A stretch of 64,000 bases of DNA from an uncultured Alphaproteobacteria bacterium (GTDB lineage: Bacteria; Pseudomonadota; Alphaproteobacteria; RF32; CAG-239): the NCBI GenBank assembly GCA_944392835.1, contig CALXYB010000002.1, positions 31,917-95,916 of the forward strand, given 5' to 3'. This document shows, piece after piece, positions 43,358 to 54,409 of the stretch (within the stretch, counting starts at the first letter, position 1; every line of letters begins with the position of its first letter). A program made the position numbers and the translations under genes. Below the pieces are notes generated by a model. The model saw only the letters and a program-made list of their open reading frames with translations, did no database searches and was not told the DNA's origin.

Positions 43358-43386
43358 TTGTCAAAAAAGATTCCGGCGATTATATT
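43358..43386 (+). promoter_or_regulatory. Sigma-70-type promoter of lolA
   Basis: TTGTCA (43358-43363), 17-bp spacer and TATATT (43381-43386), starting right after the upstream terminator. Confidence 0.6.
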
Positions 43387-43421
43387 GTTAAAGACAGTTT
43401 TTTAGAACGGGATTTGGAAAG

Positions 43422-44042
43422 ATGAAAAAGATTTTTGCCTTGTTGCTCGGATGTGTTTGTTTATGGGCGCAAAATGCGGCCGCGCAGACTGCCGAAGATA
43501 TTAAAAAAGTTGAGAATTATCTCAATAATATTAAAACAATGGAAGCACGCTTTGTACAAACCGCAAGCAACGGCAACACGGCAGAAGGTCGTTTTTATAT
43601 TCAAAAACCCAACAAAATTCGGATGATTTATGACGCGCCAACCTCGGTTCTGATTGTCGGAGACGGTAATTTTATCGTTTATAACGACACAGAGCTTGAT
43701 CAGGTTACGCATATTGATTATGACGATATTCCAGCCAGCCTCATCTTAGCCAATGATGTGAAGATTGACGGCAAAAAGGTTAAGGTTGTGGATTTTTACA
43801 AAGATGCGGGTATTACAACCCTTACCTTAGATTACAAGGAAAAAGGCGATATCGGTCCGATTACCTTAACCTTCAGCAATGAGCCTTTTGAGCTCAAACA
43901 ATGGAAGATTGTGGACCCGCAAAGCGTGGAGGTTACCGTTTCCTTATATGATGCCGTGCGCGACCAAAAGTTAGATGCTGACTTATTTAAGTTCAAAAAA
44001 GAAAAATCTTCTCCGCTTAACTACAAAGGCAGAAAAAAATAA
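43422..44042 (+). CDS. lolA: Outer-membrane lipoprotein carrier LolA
   Basis: Predicted 206 residues with a signal peptide (KKIFALLLGCVCLWAQ, cleavage near AAA-QT). MEARFVQTASNGNTAEGRFY and KPNKIRMIYDAP are typical LolA strands, and the C-terminal VDPQSVEVTVSLYD fits. It ferries lipoproteins across the periplasm from LolCDE to the outer membrane. The stop codon abuts the xthA start (44042/44043), an arrangement conserved in alphaproteobacteria. Confidence 0.93.
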   Translation: MKKIFALLLGCVCLWAQNAAAQTAEDIKKVENYLNNIKTMEARFVQTASNGNTAEGRFYIQKPNKIRMIYDAPTSVLIVGDGNFIVYNDTELDQVTHIDYDDIPASLILANDVKIDGKKVKVVDFYKDAGITTLTLDYKEKGDIGPITLTFSNEPFELKQWKIVDPQSVEVTVSLYDAVRDQKLDADLFKFKKEKSSPLNYKGRKK

Positions 44043-44855
44043 ATGACTAATCGGACTTTTAAGCTTGCAACATGGAATGTTAACTCCATTCGTATCCGTC
44101 TGGATTTGTTGAAAAAATTGGTTGAGCAAGAACAGTCTGATGTTGTCTGTCTGCAAGAAGTCAAAGCCAAGGAAGAGGATTTTCCGTTTGAGGCGATTAA
44201 AGCTCTCGGTTATCCGTATATAGCTTTATATGGTATGGCTGGATATAACGGCGTTTGCATCTTATCCAAAACACCGCTCAAAGATATTGAACAAAAAGAC
44301 TGGGTCGGCAAAAAAGATGCCAGACATATTTGCGCCAAGGTTTTTGATGATATTGAAATCAACAATATTTATATTCCGGCAGGCGGAGATATTCCTGATC
44401 CGATAGAAAACCTTTCCTTTGCGCATAAGCTTACGTTTATGGATGATGTGGCAGAATATTGGGAACAACACAAAGACGTTTATGCCAACAAAAAAATGAT
44501 TGTCTGCGGCGATTTTAACGTTGCGCCTTTGCCAAATGATGTTTGGAATCATAAGCAAATGCTCAAAATCATTTCACATACACCGGTTGAGGTTGAACGG
44601 CTGACCAGATTAAAAAATTCTTTGGATTTTGTTGATGCTGTTCGCCATTTTTACCCTGAGCCGGAAAAAATTTATTCATGGTGGAGTTATCGCAATCCGA
44701 ATTGGCAGACTAATAACAAAGGCCGTAGGCTTGACCATATATGGACAACGTCTACTCTAGAATCGCGCTTGGTCGGTGTCAAAATCTTAAAAGAAATGCG
44801 TAGTATGGAACGCCCCTCCGATCATGTGCCGGTGGTGGCGGAAATATCTCTTTAG
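44043..44855 (+). CDS. xthA: Exodeoxyribonuclease III
   Basis: Predicted 270 residues of the EEP fold with all catalytic motifs: WNVNSIR, LQEVK, YIPAGGD, CGDFNVAP, RLDHIW and SDHVPVVAE. It cuts at abasic sites and degrades 3' ends. It is a useful contrast to the degenerate EEP-like protein at 24476. It converges on the response-regulator gene with 4 bp between stops. Confidence 0.96.
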   Translation: MTNRTFKLATWNVNSIRIRLDLLKKLVEQEQSDVVCLQEVKAKEEDFPFEAIKALGYPYIALYGMAGYNGVCILSKTPLKDIEQKDWVGKKDARHICAKVFDDIEINNIYIPAGGDIPDPIENLSFAHKLTFMDDVAEYWEQHKDVYANKKMIVCGDFNVAPLPNDVWNHKQMLKIISHTPVEVERLTRLKNSLDFVDAVRHFYPEPEKIYSWWSYRNPNWQTNNKGRRLDHIWTTSTLESRLVGVKILKEMRSMERPSDHVPVVAEISL

Positions 44856-44859
44856 GAAG

Positions 44860-45486
44860 CTACATTTTTAGTTTATATCCGCCGTCCTCGGTCATTATAA
44901 GCTGAGCTTCAGGGTTGTCGTGCTCTACTTTTTGGCGCAGACGATAGATATGCGTTTCTATCGTATGGGTGCTAACATCGGGACTATACCCCCAAACCTC
45001 TTGCAGAAGCTCATTTTTGCCAACGATTTTATCTTTGGCTCTATATAAATACTTGATAATGGAAACTTCTTTTTCCGTCAGCTTTATAACTTCATTGTTA
45101 CGCTGGTTTAATATTTCTTTGGCGATAGGTCTAAGCTCGTAGTTGTTAAAATGCAGATAGCCATCTGCCGATTTATCTAACAAATTGTTGCCGGCGCAAA
45201 GCTGGTTCAGAAAGGAATCAAGTTGCAAAGGCTTGCTTACAACTATATTCAGATTGGAACTTTCCAAAGTTGTGTCCGCTTCGGATTGCAGAATAAAAAC
45301 AGGTGTTTTGTGGTGCTTGGCGCGAATCTCTTTCAAAAGAGAGGCTTTGTCATCCAAGATGATAATATCCAGCACACCGCCATCATCTTCAGGCAAAATA
45401 TTGAACTCTGGCGCATGATATTTGATTTGGCCGCATAAGTCCTCGGCAAAAGAAGCGTTATCTGAGATAAAAAGCAAATTCGGCAT
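44860..45486 (-). CDS. OmpR-family winged-helix response regulator with atypical receiver
   Basis: Predicted 208 residues. The receiver (1-105) is short and reduced: only one acidic residue after strand 1 (ISDNASF), an Asp-Asp at the phosphorylation position (IIILDDK) and a conserved Lys (VVSKPL). The C-terminal winged helix (about 110-208) is regular: LTEKEVSIIKYLYR, ELLQEVWGY and THTIETHIYRLRQKV. It probably binds DNA as a transcription regulator. No histidine kinase gene is adjacent. This gene next to xthA is common in alphaproteobacteria. Confidence 0.85.
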   Translation of the reverse strand: MPNLLFISDNASFAEDLCGQIKYHAPEFNILPEDDGGVLDIIILDDKASLLKEIRAKHHKTPVFILQSEADTTLESSNLNIVVSKPLQLDSFLNQLCAGNNLLDKSADGYLHFNNYELRPIAKEILNQRNNEVIKLTEKEVSIIKYLYRAKDKIVGKNELLQEVWGYSPDVSTHTIETHIYRLRQKVEHDNPEAQLIMTEDGGYKLKM

Positions 45487-45499
45487 AACTTAAACCCTT

Positions 45500-46627
45500 T
45501 TAGAAATTGACACCAAAACCGGTGATGAAAGCGTAACCCTGCGAATTGTTACGGGCATCATCATTTGCGCCCTGATAATCCACATGCGCGGCAATTAAGT
45601 ATAAATCAACATATTTGTTGAGTTGATATTGGTTGGAAAACTGCACAATGCGGTCCTCGTTGTCGGTATTGTCCGCTTTGGAATTGAAATAACTTAAGGC
45701 AACCTCATAAGGACCGATGGCATAGCCTAAGCCGATGTTCCAAGCATAACCCTCGCGATAAGAGTCAAAAAACTCCGGCTCTTGCACCGGATTGCGGCGC
45801 AAGTTTTGCGGATAATCATTTCCATCAACATAAGTGCGGCGATAAGCTCCGCCTAATGTCCAGTTGCCGCGAGAAATGCGCATTCCGGCAGAAAATTCTT
45901 TATCATCATCGGCAAAGGTCGCAAAACCCAAAGAAGTTTCTAAATTAAAACTTCCCAGTTCCGTCTGATTATACAAAGATGCAATATAGCCATCCTCGTT
46001 CTTATAATCCGCATAGCGGCTGACCAGACCCGTGCGCGAATAAATATCCGGCACATAGGTTAAACCCAAAATGGTGTGATAAAATTCGGGTGAAATATAG
46101 CTGATTTTCGGGGCTACGCCATCCGTGTTGATGTCTGTGGAATTAAGCGTGCGGTAGGCTGTTCCCTTTTTATTACGCTGCCAGTTGGGGTTGGCGATGA
46201 AATCTACAATATCGCTGTTGTTGACACCCAAAGGTCCGACAGAAGGCGCGCCGACACCAAACTGATAAGCAACATTATAAGTTTGTCCACCCATCAAACG
46301 TCCCATAGGCGTATCCAAAATCGCATAGGCTTCTTCACCCCATTTGCCTTGCGTATAATCTTCCAGTTCCTTATCTGCTCCGGCCATAACATCAAGATAC
46401 ATTCCCAACTGATATGACGGATTGTCAAAAGCATATTCGGCGGCAAGGCTAACATTAATATCTGACGGGGTGTGGTTGTTGTCATTATATTTTTCATAGC
46501 GGGCAGAAACATCGCTGTAGCCATACAACGCATTCGCACTTCCCGAAACATCAAAATTCCATTCTCCCGCGGCGGCGGAAGAAACAAACATCAGGCTCAT
46601 TAGGCCAAGTAAATATCCTGATTTCAT
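45500..46627 (-). CDS. Outer-membrane porin
   Basis: Predicted 375 residues from the second ATG (46627), 8 nt after AAGG; the ATG at 46633 is too close to it. The signal peptide (KSGYLLGLMSLMFVSSAAAG) is followed by alternating aromatic beta-strands. The protein ends in Phe (GVNF), as outer-membrane barrels do for BAM recognition. DTPMGRLMGGQTYNVAYQFG resembles the loop 3 constriction of general porins. It lets small solutes through. Thirteen bp upstream of the response-regulator start. Confidence 0.88.
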   Translation of the reverse strand: MKSGYLLGLMSLMFVSSAAAGEWNFDVSGSANALYGYSDVSARYEKYNDNNHTPSDINVSLAAEYAFDNPSYQLGMYLDVMAGADKELEDYTQGKWGEEAYAILDTPMGRLMGGQTYNVAYQFGVGAPSVGPLGVNNSDIVDFIANPNWQRNKKGTAYRTLNSTDINTDGVAPKISYISPEFYHTILGLTYVPDIYSRTGLVSRYADYKNEDGYIASLYNQTELGSFNLETSLGFATFADDDKEFSAGMRISRGNWTLGGAYRRTYVDGNDYPQNLRRNPVQEPEFFDSYREGYAWNIGLGYAIGPYEVALSYFNSKADNTDNEDRIVQFSNQYQLNKYVDLYLIAAHVDYQGANDDARNNSQGYAFITGFGVNF

Positions 46628-46751
46628 CGGCATTACCTTATTTGAAAAATTCTGTTTGAAGTTTAGGCGGGAGTATGCGCGGAGTCAACATTTTATATTT
46701 GCAATTTTGCAACTTTGCCGCCATACTTTAAGGCAACTTGGAGGAAAAATG

Positions 46752-47300
46752 ATGTCGGAAAATTATCAATATAAGCATGGTTTGGCGGTTATGCGGGCAC
46801 AGCCTTTGCATATCGGGCATGAAAAAGTTATTCGGGATATGCTCAAAAAATGCGCCAAAGTTACGCTTATTCTCGGCTCTATTCAAGAGCAAGGTACAAC
46901 ACGAAACCCATTCAGCTATACTGAACGCAAACAAATGATAAAAAATGTATTTAATAAGGAAATTGAGGCAAAACGACTGTTGGTTATTGGCTTGTTTGAC
47001 ATTAATAACCCAACGGAATGGGGTAATTTTGTTTTAGACTTTTTGCAAGAGGCTTTTCCGACTTTGGAAAAACCTGATGTTTATTTTGCCGGCAGCGGTT
47101 ATGACGCACAATGGTTTAAGAATATCTTTGAAAATTTTGAGATTATTGACCGAACGGATTATAGTTTTCCATATGTTTCCGGCTCTATGGTGCGCGATAT
47201 GATGACGATTGGCGACCGCCGGTGGAAAGACTTTGTTAATCCGCTTAACCACGCTATGGTTGAGACTTATCTTAATAATCAGAACAAAGGGGTTATTTAA
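46752..47300 (+). CDS. Nicotinamide-nucleotide adenylyltransferase (NadM-like)
   Basis: Predicted 182 residues from the ATG at 46752, 7 nt after GGAGG. AVMRAQPLHIGHEKVI carries the HxGH nucleotidyltransferase motif (HIGH), and SGSMVRDMM the second motif (SxTxxR-like, ISG-S-x-V-R). The size and motifs fit the NadM type rather than NadD. It adenylylates NMN (or NaMN) to make NAD. The stop overlaps the nadE start by 1 bp (TAATG), so the two form an NAD-synthesis pair. Confidence 0.85.
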   Translation: MSENYQYKHGLAVMRAQPLHIGHEKVIRDMLKKCAKVTLILGSIQEQGTTRNPFSYTERKQMIKNVFNKEIEAKRLLVIGLFDINNPTEWGNFVLDFLQEAFPTLEKPDVYFAGSGYDAQWFKNIFENFEIIDRTDYSFPYVSGSMVRDMMTIGDRRWKDFVNPLNHAMVETYLNNQNKGVI

Positions 47301-48079
47301 TGCAGGAAATTTGGAACAAACTAACCAATGGTTTGAAGAAATATTGCGAAGAAAACGGTTTTTCGGATGTTGTTATCGGACTTTCCGGCGGGATAGATTC
47401 CGCTTTAACCGCCGCTATCGCCGTTGACGCTTTGGGCGCAAAACATGTTCATTGTTTGATGATGCGCACTAAAAACACTTCATCGCTCAGCACACAAATT
47501 GCTGCAGAAATTGCCCGCTTAAACGGATTTGAATATAAAAACATTGATATTCAGCCGATTATTGATGCTCAAAAGACTTTTCTCTCTTCTCTTTTCGGCG
47601 TTGAACTCAAAAATATTGTTCTGGAAAACTTGCAAGCGCGCGAACGCGGCAAAATCCTTATGGCAATGTCCAATCAACATAATTATCTGCTCTTGGCCTG
47701 CGGAAACAAGTCGGAAATTGCGATGGGATATTGCACCTTATACGGCGATACTTGCGGCGGCTTGGCTCCGATAGCCAATCTTTATAAAACGCAAGTTTAT
47801 GAGCTTGCTAAATGGCGCAACAAACAGTCTTTGGTTATGCCGGCGGAAGTGATTGTGCGCGTGCCGACCGCAGAACTCTCGCCGAACCAAAAAGACCAAG
47901 ACAGCTTGCCACCCTATGAGATTTTGGACAAGATTTTGGCGCTGTATATTGATAATAAGCAAGATGAAAAAGCTATTATAGATGCCGGTTTTGACCCGCA
48001 AACAGTGGCTTGGGTGATTAAACGCTACCATGCGCAAGCTTTTAAGCGTAAACAATTGGCAGCAGCACTTGAGATATAA
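47300..48079 (+). CDS. nadE: Ammonia-type NAD synthetase
   Basis: Predicted 259 residues. The PP-loop GLSGGIDSALT and the GNKSEIAMGYCTLYGD motif are diagnostic. It resembles the synthetase half of glutamine-dependent NadE without the nitrilase domain, so it would use ammonia. It converts deamido-NAD to NAD with ATP. Coupled to the adenylyltransferase gene upstream; a strong terminator follows. Confidence 0.95.
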   Translation: MQEIWNKLTNGLKKYCEENGFSDVVIGLSGGIDSALTAAIAVDALGAKHVHCLMMRTKNTSSLSTQIAAEIARLNGFEYKNIDIQPIIDAQKTFLSSLFGVELKNIVLENLQARERGKILMAMSNQHNYLLLACGNKSEIAMGYCTLYGDTCGGLAPIANLYKTQVYELAKWRNKQSLVMPAEVIVRVPTAELSPNQKDQDSLPPYEILDKILALYIDNKQDEKAIIDAGFDPQTVAWVIKRYHAQAFKRKQLAAALEI

Positions 48080-48081
48080 GA

Positions 48082-48113
48082 AAAGCCCCGCTAAAAAAGC
48101 GGGGCTTTGTTCT
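48082..48113. terminator. Bidirectional terminator between nadE and gyrB
   Basis: An 11-bp perfect stem AAAGCCCCGCT / AGCGGGGCTTT (48082-48092, 48098-48108) with a 5-nt A loop is flanked by A- and T-rich sides. Confidence 0.9.
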
Positions 48114-48128
48114 TTGATGTGCGGAAGA

Positions 48129-50588
<2,460 letters not shown>

Positions 50589-50771
50589 TTATTACAAATT
50601 TTGCTTCATAGAATATACAACAAACTCGTTTTTGAACCAAGCAAATATTCGGTTTTATCCTATGTTTTGAACAGAAATTTTATATTTTTAGACAAAATAT
50701 TATAGACAAAACTTAGAATCCGTGGTATAGTCCGGAAATATTGATAAATTAACTTCTCGCAGGCATTAAAA

Positions 50772-53027
50772 ATGGTCAAAAAAATCATACTTGAAAATCA
50801 GACGGGTGTTGACCCGAAATTTAATCTCTGGACGCAGGAAGCCCTTGATGAAATGCTTAATCTATTTCCGGAATTTAAGGACAAGTTTGAAGTCGTTGCC
50901 AGAGGAAATTATAAACCTCAGGGAAGCGAGATTGACCAAGCCGCTTTTGATGCCTTAACCCTTGGTGATGAAAAAGACCTATATGTCAGACTGCCTTCCG
51001 GTAGATATTTGGTGCCTTATGCTTCTACGGATTGGTATATTGAACGCGCCAAAATGCTTTCCGAAAACAATGGTTTTGATGCCGAAATTTTTGTTAAACT
51101 ACATGCTGATGCAAATGATGCGGAAAAACCTATTACTCTTACCTTGGTTAATGATGGTTTTGATAATTGTGCCGGTTATGGTGTGCAGAATTTAGGCTTT
51201 GGTATTTCGGTCAGAAATTTTGATGATTCTAAAAAAGAGCTCTTCAAAAACATTGTAAAACACGAGCTCGGCCACGTCTTCCGTGCTACTTACAGAGGCA
51301 GAAGCAACATTATTGAACAAGGCGGGCAACATTGTACTAATGTGGATTGCTTGATGGATGCTGCACCTATCGGTATCAACCATTTTTTAGACAAGCCCTT
51401 TTGCGATGAATGCATGGAGGCTATGCGCGAAAATCTGCAACAGCTTCTGGAAGACGAAAATTCTTTGAGTGTTAACTCCACCAGTTTGGATGATACAAAC
51501 CATGTTGATTCCTCTTGGAAAAAACCGTTGCGCGAGTTTTATACGCAAACTGCTAATGACCGTGGCTTACAATATGCCGAAAATGAGGAAGCCAAAAACT
51601 TTCAGGCACAACTTAAGGCTAATGATGGCTCGGTTACCAATGTTGAAGCCTCAAGCCTTGATAATATTTCTCTTTCGGCCGCAGATAAAAACGGCAATAA
51701 CCAAGTGCCGAATCAGGAGCATTTTGATGATTTGGTTAAATATGCCCGCAAAAATAATATGTCGGCTATTAAACTCGGAGATATTAAGACCCCTGAGTTT
51801 AGAGCCAGAATGGTGTTGGCTTGCCTGAGTGCTAATCCGCCGATGAAGATTGTGAATATGCCGGAGCTGAATGAGGGCTTCTTCAAAGATGTTGATGCTG
51901 CGACCAGACAAAAAATTGAGGCTTTTACCCAGCCCCAAAACCAAAACCAAAATCAAAATCAGAACCAGAACCAGAATCAGAATGCTAAGCCTTATATTAT
52001 CAGCCGCAACAAGACAATTGTGCGCTTGGAACAAAAAGAAAAACTCGGGCAGCTATCTCCTTTTGAAGAAAAAATGCTTAACTATGCGCGTTTGGATAAA
52101 AAGTCAGAAGAAGAATTTGAGAGAGCTGTTCAACGAACCGGCGACAGTATTGATCCTCGTACGGCAGAACACACGGCACGCACCGGCTTAAAACCTGAAG
52201 ACTATTACTACAAGAGTAAAAGCCGTAAAAATGCGGCAGCTTGGAAGTTGCATTTGGATGTGGTTCCCAACCGCAACGACCCGACAACCAAAGCTGTTTC
52301 CGAAATGTTGGAAAAACTGGATGTTGAGCATAAGGTTTATAAGGGCGGGGAAAACGGCAAAGGTATGACTATTTATGTCGGAAGCTATGAAGATGCCAGA
52401 AAACTCAGCAGAGAGATTAATCTGCGCTTTGGGCAGAATATTCCTAAACCTCCGGTTTATACAGACCAGGTTGGCTCAGAAACAATGTTTAACCGTGTGG
52501 TCAGCGGCAGAATTTATCTGCAAGGTTTGTTTGAAACCCAATATCCGCACGGAACGGTAGAAGGTATTTGTCCGGCTAGTTTTGGCAGCCTTTCCGATGC
52601 AAAAAGCGAATCCTTTATTTTCGCCCAAGCCCTGAATGAGAATATTTTGCCGGCAGGAACAAATGCTTCGCAATGTTTTGGTTTATCAGGTAATCTTGAT
52701 TTTGAGAAAAAATATATTTTCAACGCCATTGAAGCTTATTGCGCGCATAAGCTCTATGAAAAACATTTGGGTGCTTATTATAACGGCAGAAAGCCTGATT
52801 TGTTTGAGAGCAAGATGTTTGACGGAATCGTCCCCGATGCCTCAGACCCGCAAAGAGCTAAATGGGATGCTATTGCCACAAAATTTGAAAACTTTGTTGC
52901 CCAAGAATATCCACGCGGTATAAGCGGAATGAAAAGCATTGTGGCCGGATATACGCCGATTGATTTTTCAAAACTGCCTCCGGCTCCGCAAAACCAATAT
53001 CAACACGGACGGCAAAGACAACCTTAG
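50772..53027 (+). CDS. Large archaemetzincin-like zinc peptidase with Gln-Asn repeat
   Basis: Predicted 751 residues, no signal peptide, family not recognised at full length. The N-terminal part carries HELGH (164-168), then Cys188-x4-Cys193-x-Met195 and Cys211-x2-Cys214. This follows the archaemetzincin (M54) pattern HExxH...GxxxCx4CxM...CxxC, with about 15 extra residues between HExxH and the GGQHC element. The metal site therefore looks intact. A (Gln-Asn)8 run lies at 389-404. Residues about 475-570 (KLHLDVVPNR...TIYVGSYEDA) look like a separate alpha/beta domain. The rest is helical. Promoter-like TATAGT lies near 50726. Monocistronic, with a shared terminator. Confidence 0.7.
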   Translation: MVKKIILENQTGVDPKFNLWTQEALDEMLNLFPEFKDKFEVVARGNYKPQGSEIDQAAFDALTLGDEKDLYVRLPSGRYLVPYASTDWYIERAKMLSENNGFDAEIFVKLHADANDAEKPITLTLVNDGFDNCAGYGVQNLGFGISVRNFDDSKKELFKNIVKHELGHVFRATYRGRSNIIEQGGQHCTNVDCLMDAAPIGINHFLDKPFCDECMEAMRENLQQLLEDENSLSVNSTSLDDTNHVDSSWKKPLREFYTQTANDRGLQYAENEEAKNFQAQLKANDGSVTNVEASSLDNISLSAADKNGNNQVPNQEHFDDLVKYARKNNMSAIKLGDIKTPEFRARMVLACLSANPPMKIVNMPELNEGFFKDVDAATRQKIEAFTQPQNQNQNQNQNQNQNQNAKPYIISRNKTIVRLEQKEKLGQLSPFEEKMLNYARLDKKSEEEFERAVQRTGDSIDPRTAEHTARTGLKPEDYYYKSKSRKNAAAWKLHLDVVPNRNDPTTKAVSEMLEKLDVEHKVYKGGENGKGMTIYVGSYEDARKLSREINLRFGQNIPKPPVYTDQVGSETMFNRVVSGRIYLQGLFETQYPHGTVEGICPASFGSLSDAKSESFIFAQALNENILPAGTNASQCFGLSGNLDFEKKYIFNAIEAYCAHKLYEKHLGAYYNGRKPDLFESKMFDGIVPDASDPQRAKWDAIATKFENFVAQEYPRGISGMKSIVAGYTPIDFSKLPPAPQNQYQHGRQRQP
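51936..51983 (+). repeat. Gln-Asn hexanucleotide repeat in the archaemetzincin-like gene
   Basis: Eight CAR-AAY units (Gln-Asn) in tandem, with mixed third bases, so codons vary while the peptide repeat is exact. Confidence 0.9.
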
Positions 53028-53030
53028 TAA

Positions 53031-53054
53031 AAAAGCTCCCTTTCGGGAGCTTTT
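53031..53054. terminator. Bidirectional terminator between the genes at 50772 and 53057
   Basis: A stem AAAAGCTCCC / GGGAGCTTTT (53031-53040, 53045-53054) with a TTTC loop, symmetric in A/T flanks. Confidence 0.88.
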
Positions 53055-53056
53055 AT

Positions 53057-53857
53057 TTATCTTTGACGACTGTTATCTCTATCATCATATTCCAGCAGAC
53101 GCGTTATATCATTTTCTATTTGCTTGTCTATCTGCTGTGTTTTTTGTTGTGGCTTGTATTGTCCGGCGGAAGACAGCAGTCTGTCTATCAAGGCCAAGGG
53201 GTCTTGTCCGGCCAAAAGCTGTTGTTTGGAGACCTCTGCCGCCAAGCTCTGAACCAAAGCATTACGCAATGCTTCTTGCGCGCTCTCGCGGCGTTTTTCT
53301 TCTTTCTCGTGCTCTTTCTCGGTATATTTGCGATGAAAACGAGCAAACTCATAAATGGGGTCGCCGCCAGCACGATAAGTATCCAACCCAACCAGATTGG
53401 TTTTGTTATCTATCAAAGCCTTGATTCCTAGGCCCGCATTGTCGCGATATATCATCCAATCGTTAATAATCTCGGGATATAAGCTCTCCTGAACCTGATA
53501 GGGGGCAAGCTCACCAAAACCCAAAACTTTGGTGTCATCATCTTGCAGATATACCGTAACGTTTTCGGCAAAATATTCTTTATTCTCTATCCTGCGGCGT
53601 GAGGGATCCGTTAGTGCGCGGCTCAGCAACATTGCTACCAGCGCTGCTTTGAGCTCCTGATTGCTTTTATAATTTATCTTCCTTGGGTCATAAATTACTT
53701 CCGTATCATTTAAAACCTGATTGACGCAATAACGGTTCAGTTCTTGCAATGCATTTAACTGCTCCGGCTCCAAAGGAATTTCCGAAACAATTTTTGCTTC
53801 CGCGGCGCGATGAATAAAATTGCGTATTATTTTTTGAAATTTTTGGGTAGCGTCCAT
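53057..53857 (-). CDS. Hypothetical protein
   Basis: Predicted 266 residues, soluble, not recognised. The N-terminal half is mixed alpha/beta; residues about 175-240 form a Glu/Arg/Gln-rich helix (KEHEKEEKRRESAQEALRN) followed by a Gln/Lys-rich tail. No cysteine cluster, signal peptide or enzymatic motif. It converges on the archaemetzincin-like gene and shares its terminator. The gap to rppH upstream coordinates (53858-53929) has no clear shared structure. Confidence 0.65.
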   Translation of the reverse strand: MDATQKFQKIIRNFIHRAAEAKIVSEIPLEPEQLNALQELNRYCVNQVLNDTEVIYDPRKINYKSNQELKAALVAMLLSRALTDPSRRRIENKEYFAENVTVYLQDDDTKVLGFGELAPYQVQESLYPEIINDWMIYRDNAGLGIKALIDNKTNLVGLDTYRAGGDPIYEFARFHRKYTEKEHEKEEKRRESAQEALRNALVQSLAAEVSKQQLLAGQDPLALIDRLLSSAGQYKPQQKTQQIDKQIENDITRLLEYDDRDNSRQR

Positions 53858-53929
53858 TATTAAACTGGCTCCGATTTTTTACGCTTTTGTCGGAGTATAG
53901 CATATTTTCTTACCTTATGCTATAAAAAT

Positions 53930-54397
53930 TTAACCGATATAGGGCTTAAAAACCTTTGCCATCTTGGCATAGACCTCTTTTTTGAAATCAACAACACGTT
54001 CAACAGCTTCATCTAAGGTTACCCATTCATATTTTTTGAACTCGGGCTCTGCCGTGTTTAGGTTGATTTCGCTGTCCTCGCCGGTAAAACGGAACAAGCT
54101 CCAATGCATATCTTGCCCGAGATTATAAATTCCGCGCTTTTCTCTGTTTTTTAAGATAAAATCAGGAAAAGAATAACGCATCCCCTCTTCTATGCTTGTT
54201 ACAAGCTCTACAGACTTAACCGAAGTTTCCTCAAAAAGCTCGCGTTGCGCAGCCTCTGCTCCAGTCTCTCCTTCTTCTATGCCGCCTTGCGGAAACTGCC
54301 AATCATCATGCTTTTGGTCATTGCGCGCGCAAACCAAAACCAAGCCCTTTTTATTAAATACAACTGCTGAGGCACACTGACGATATGAAGCACTCAT
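53930..54397 (-). CDS. rppH: RNA pyrophosphohydrolase
   Basis: Predicted 155 residues. The Nudix box is complete: GGIEEGETGAEAAQRELFEE followed by TSV. WQFPQGG and the YRQCASAVVFN start are RppH signatures. It removes pyrophosphate from mRNA 5' ends and so starts decay, or cleaves dinucleoside polyphosphates. Last gene of a five-gene minus-strand unit (gpmI, envC-like, ctpA, deacetylase, rppH); 12 bp from its neighbour. An intact Nudix enzyme, unlike the broken one at 36323. Confidence 0.93.
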   Translation of the reverse strand: MSASYRQCASAVVFNKKGLVLVCARNDQKHDDWQFPQGGIEEGETGAEAAQRELFEETSVKSVELVTSIEEGMRYSFPDFILKNREKRGIYNLGQDMHWSLFRFTGEDSEINLNTAEPEFKKYEWVTLDEAVERVVDFKKEVYAKMAKVFKPYIG

Positions 54398-54409
54398 TTT
54401 GTTTCTCTT

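Noticed and set aside
51936..51983. Mobile or CRISPR-type repeat
   Set aside because: A simple Gln-Asn codon repeat inside a gene, with no spacers.
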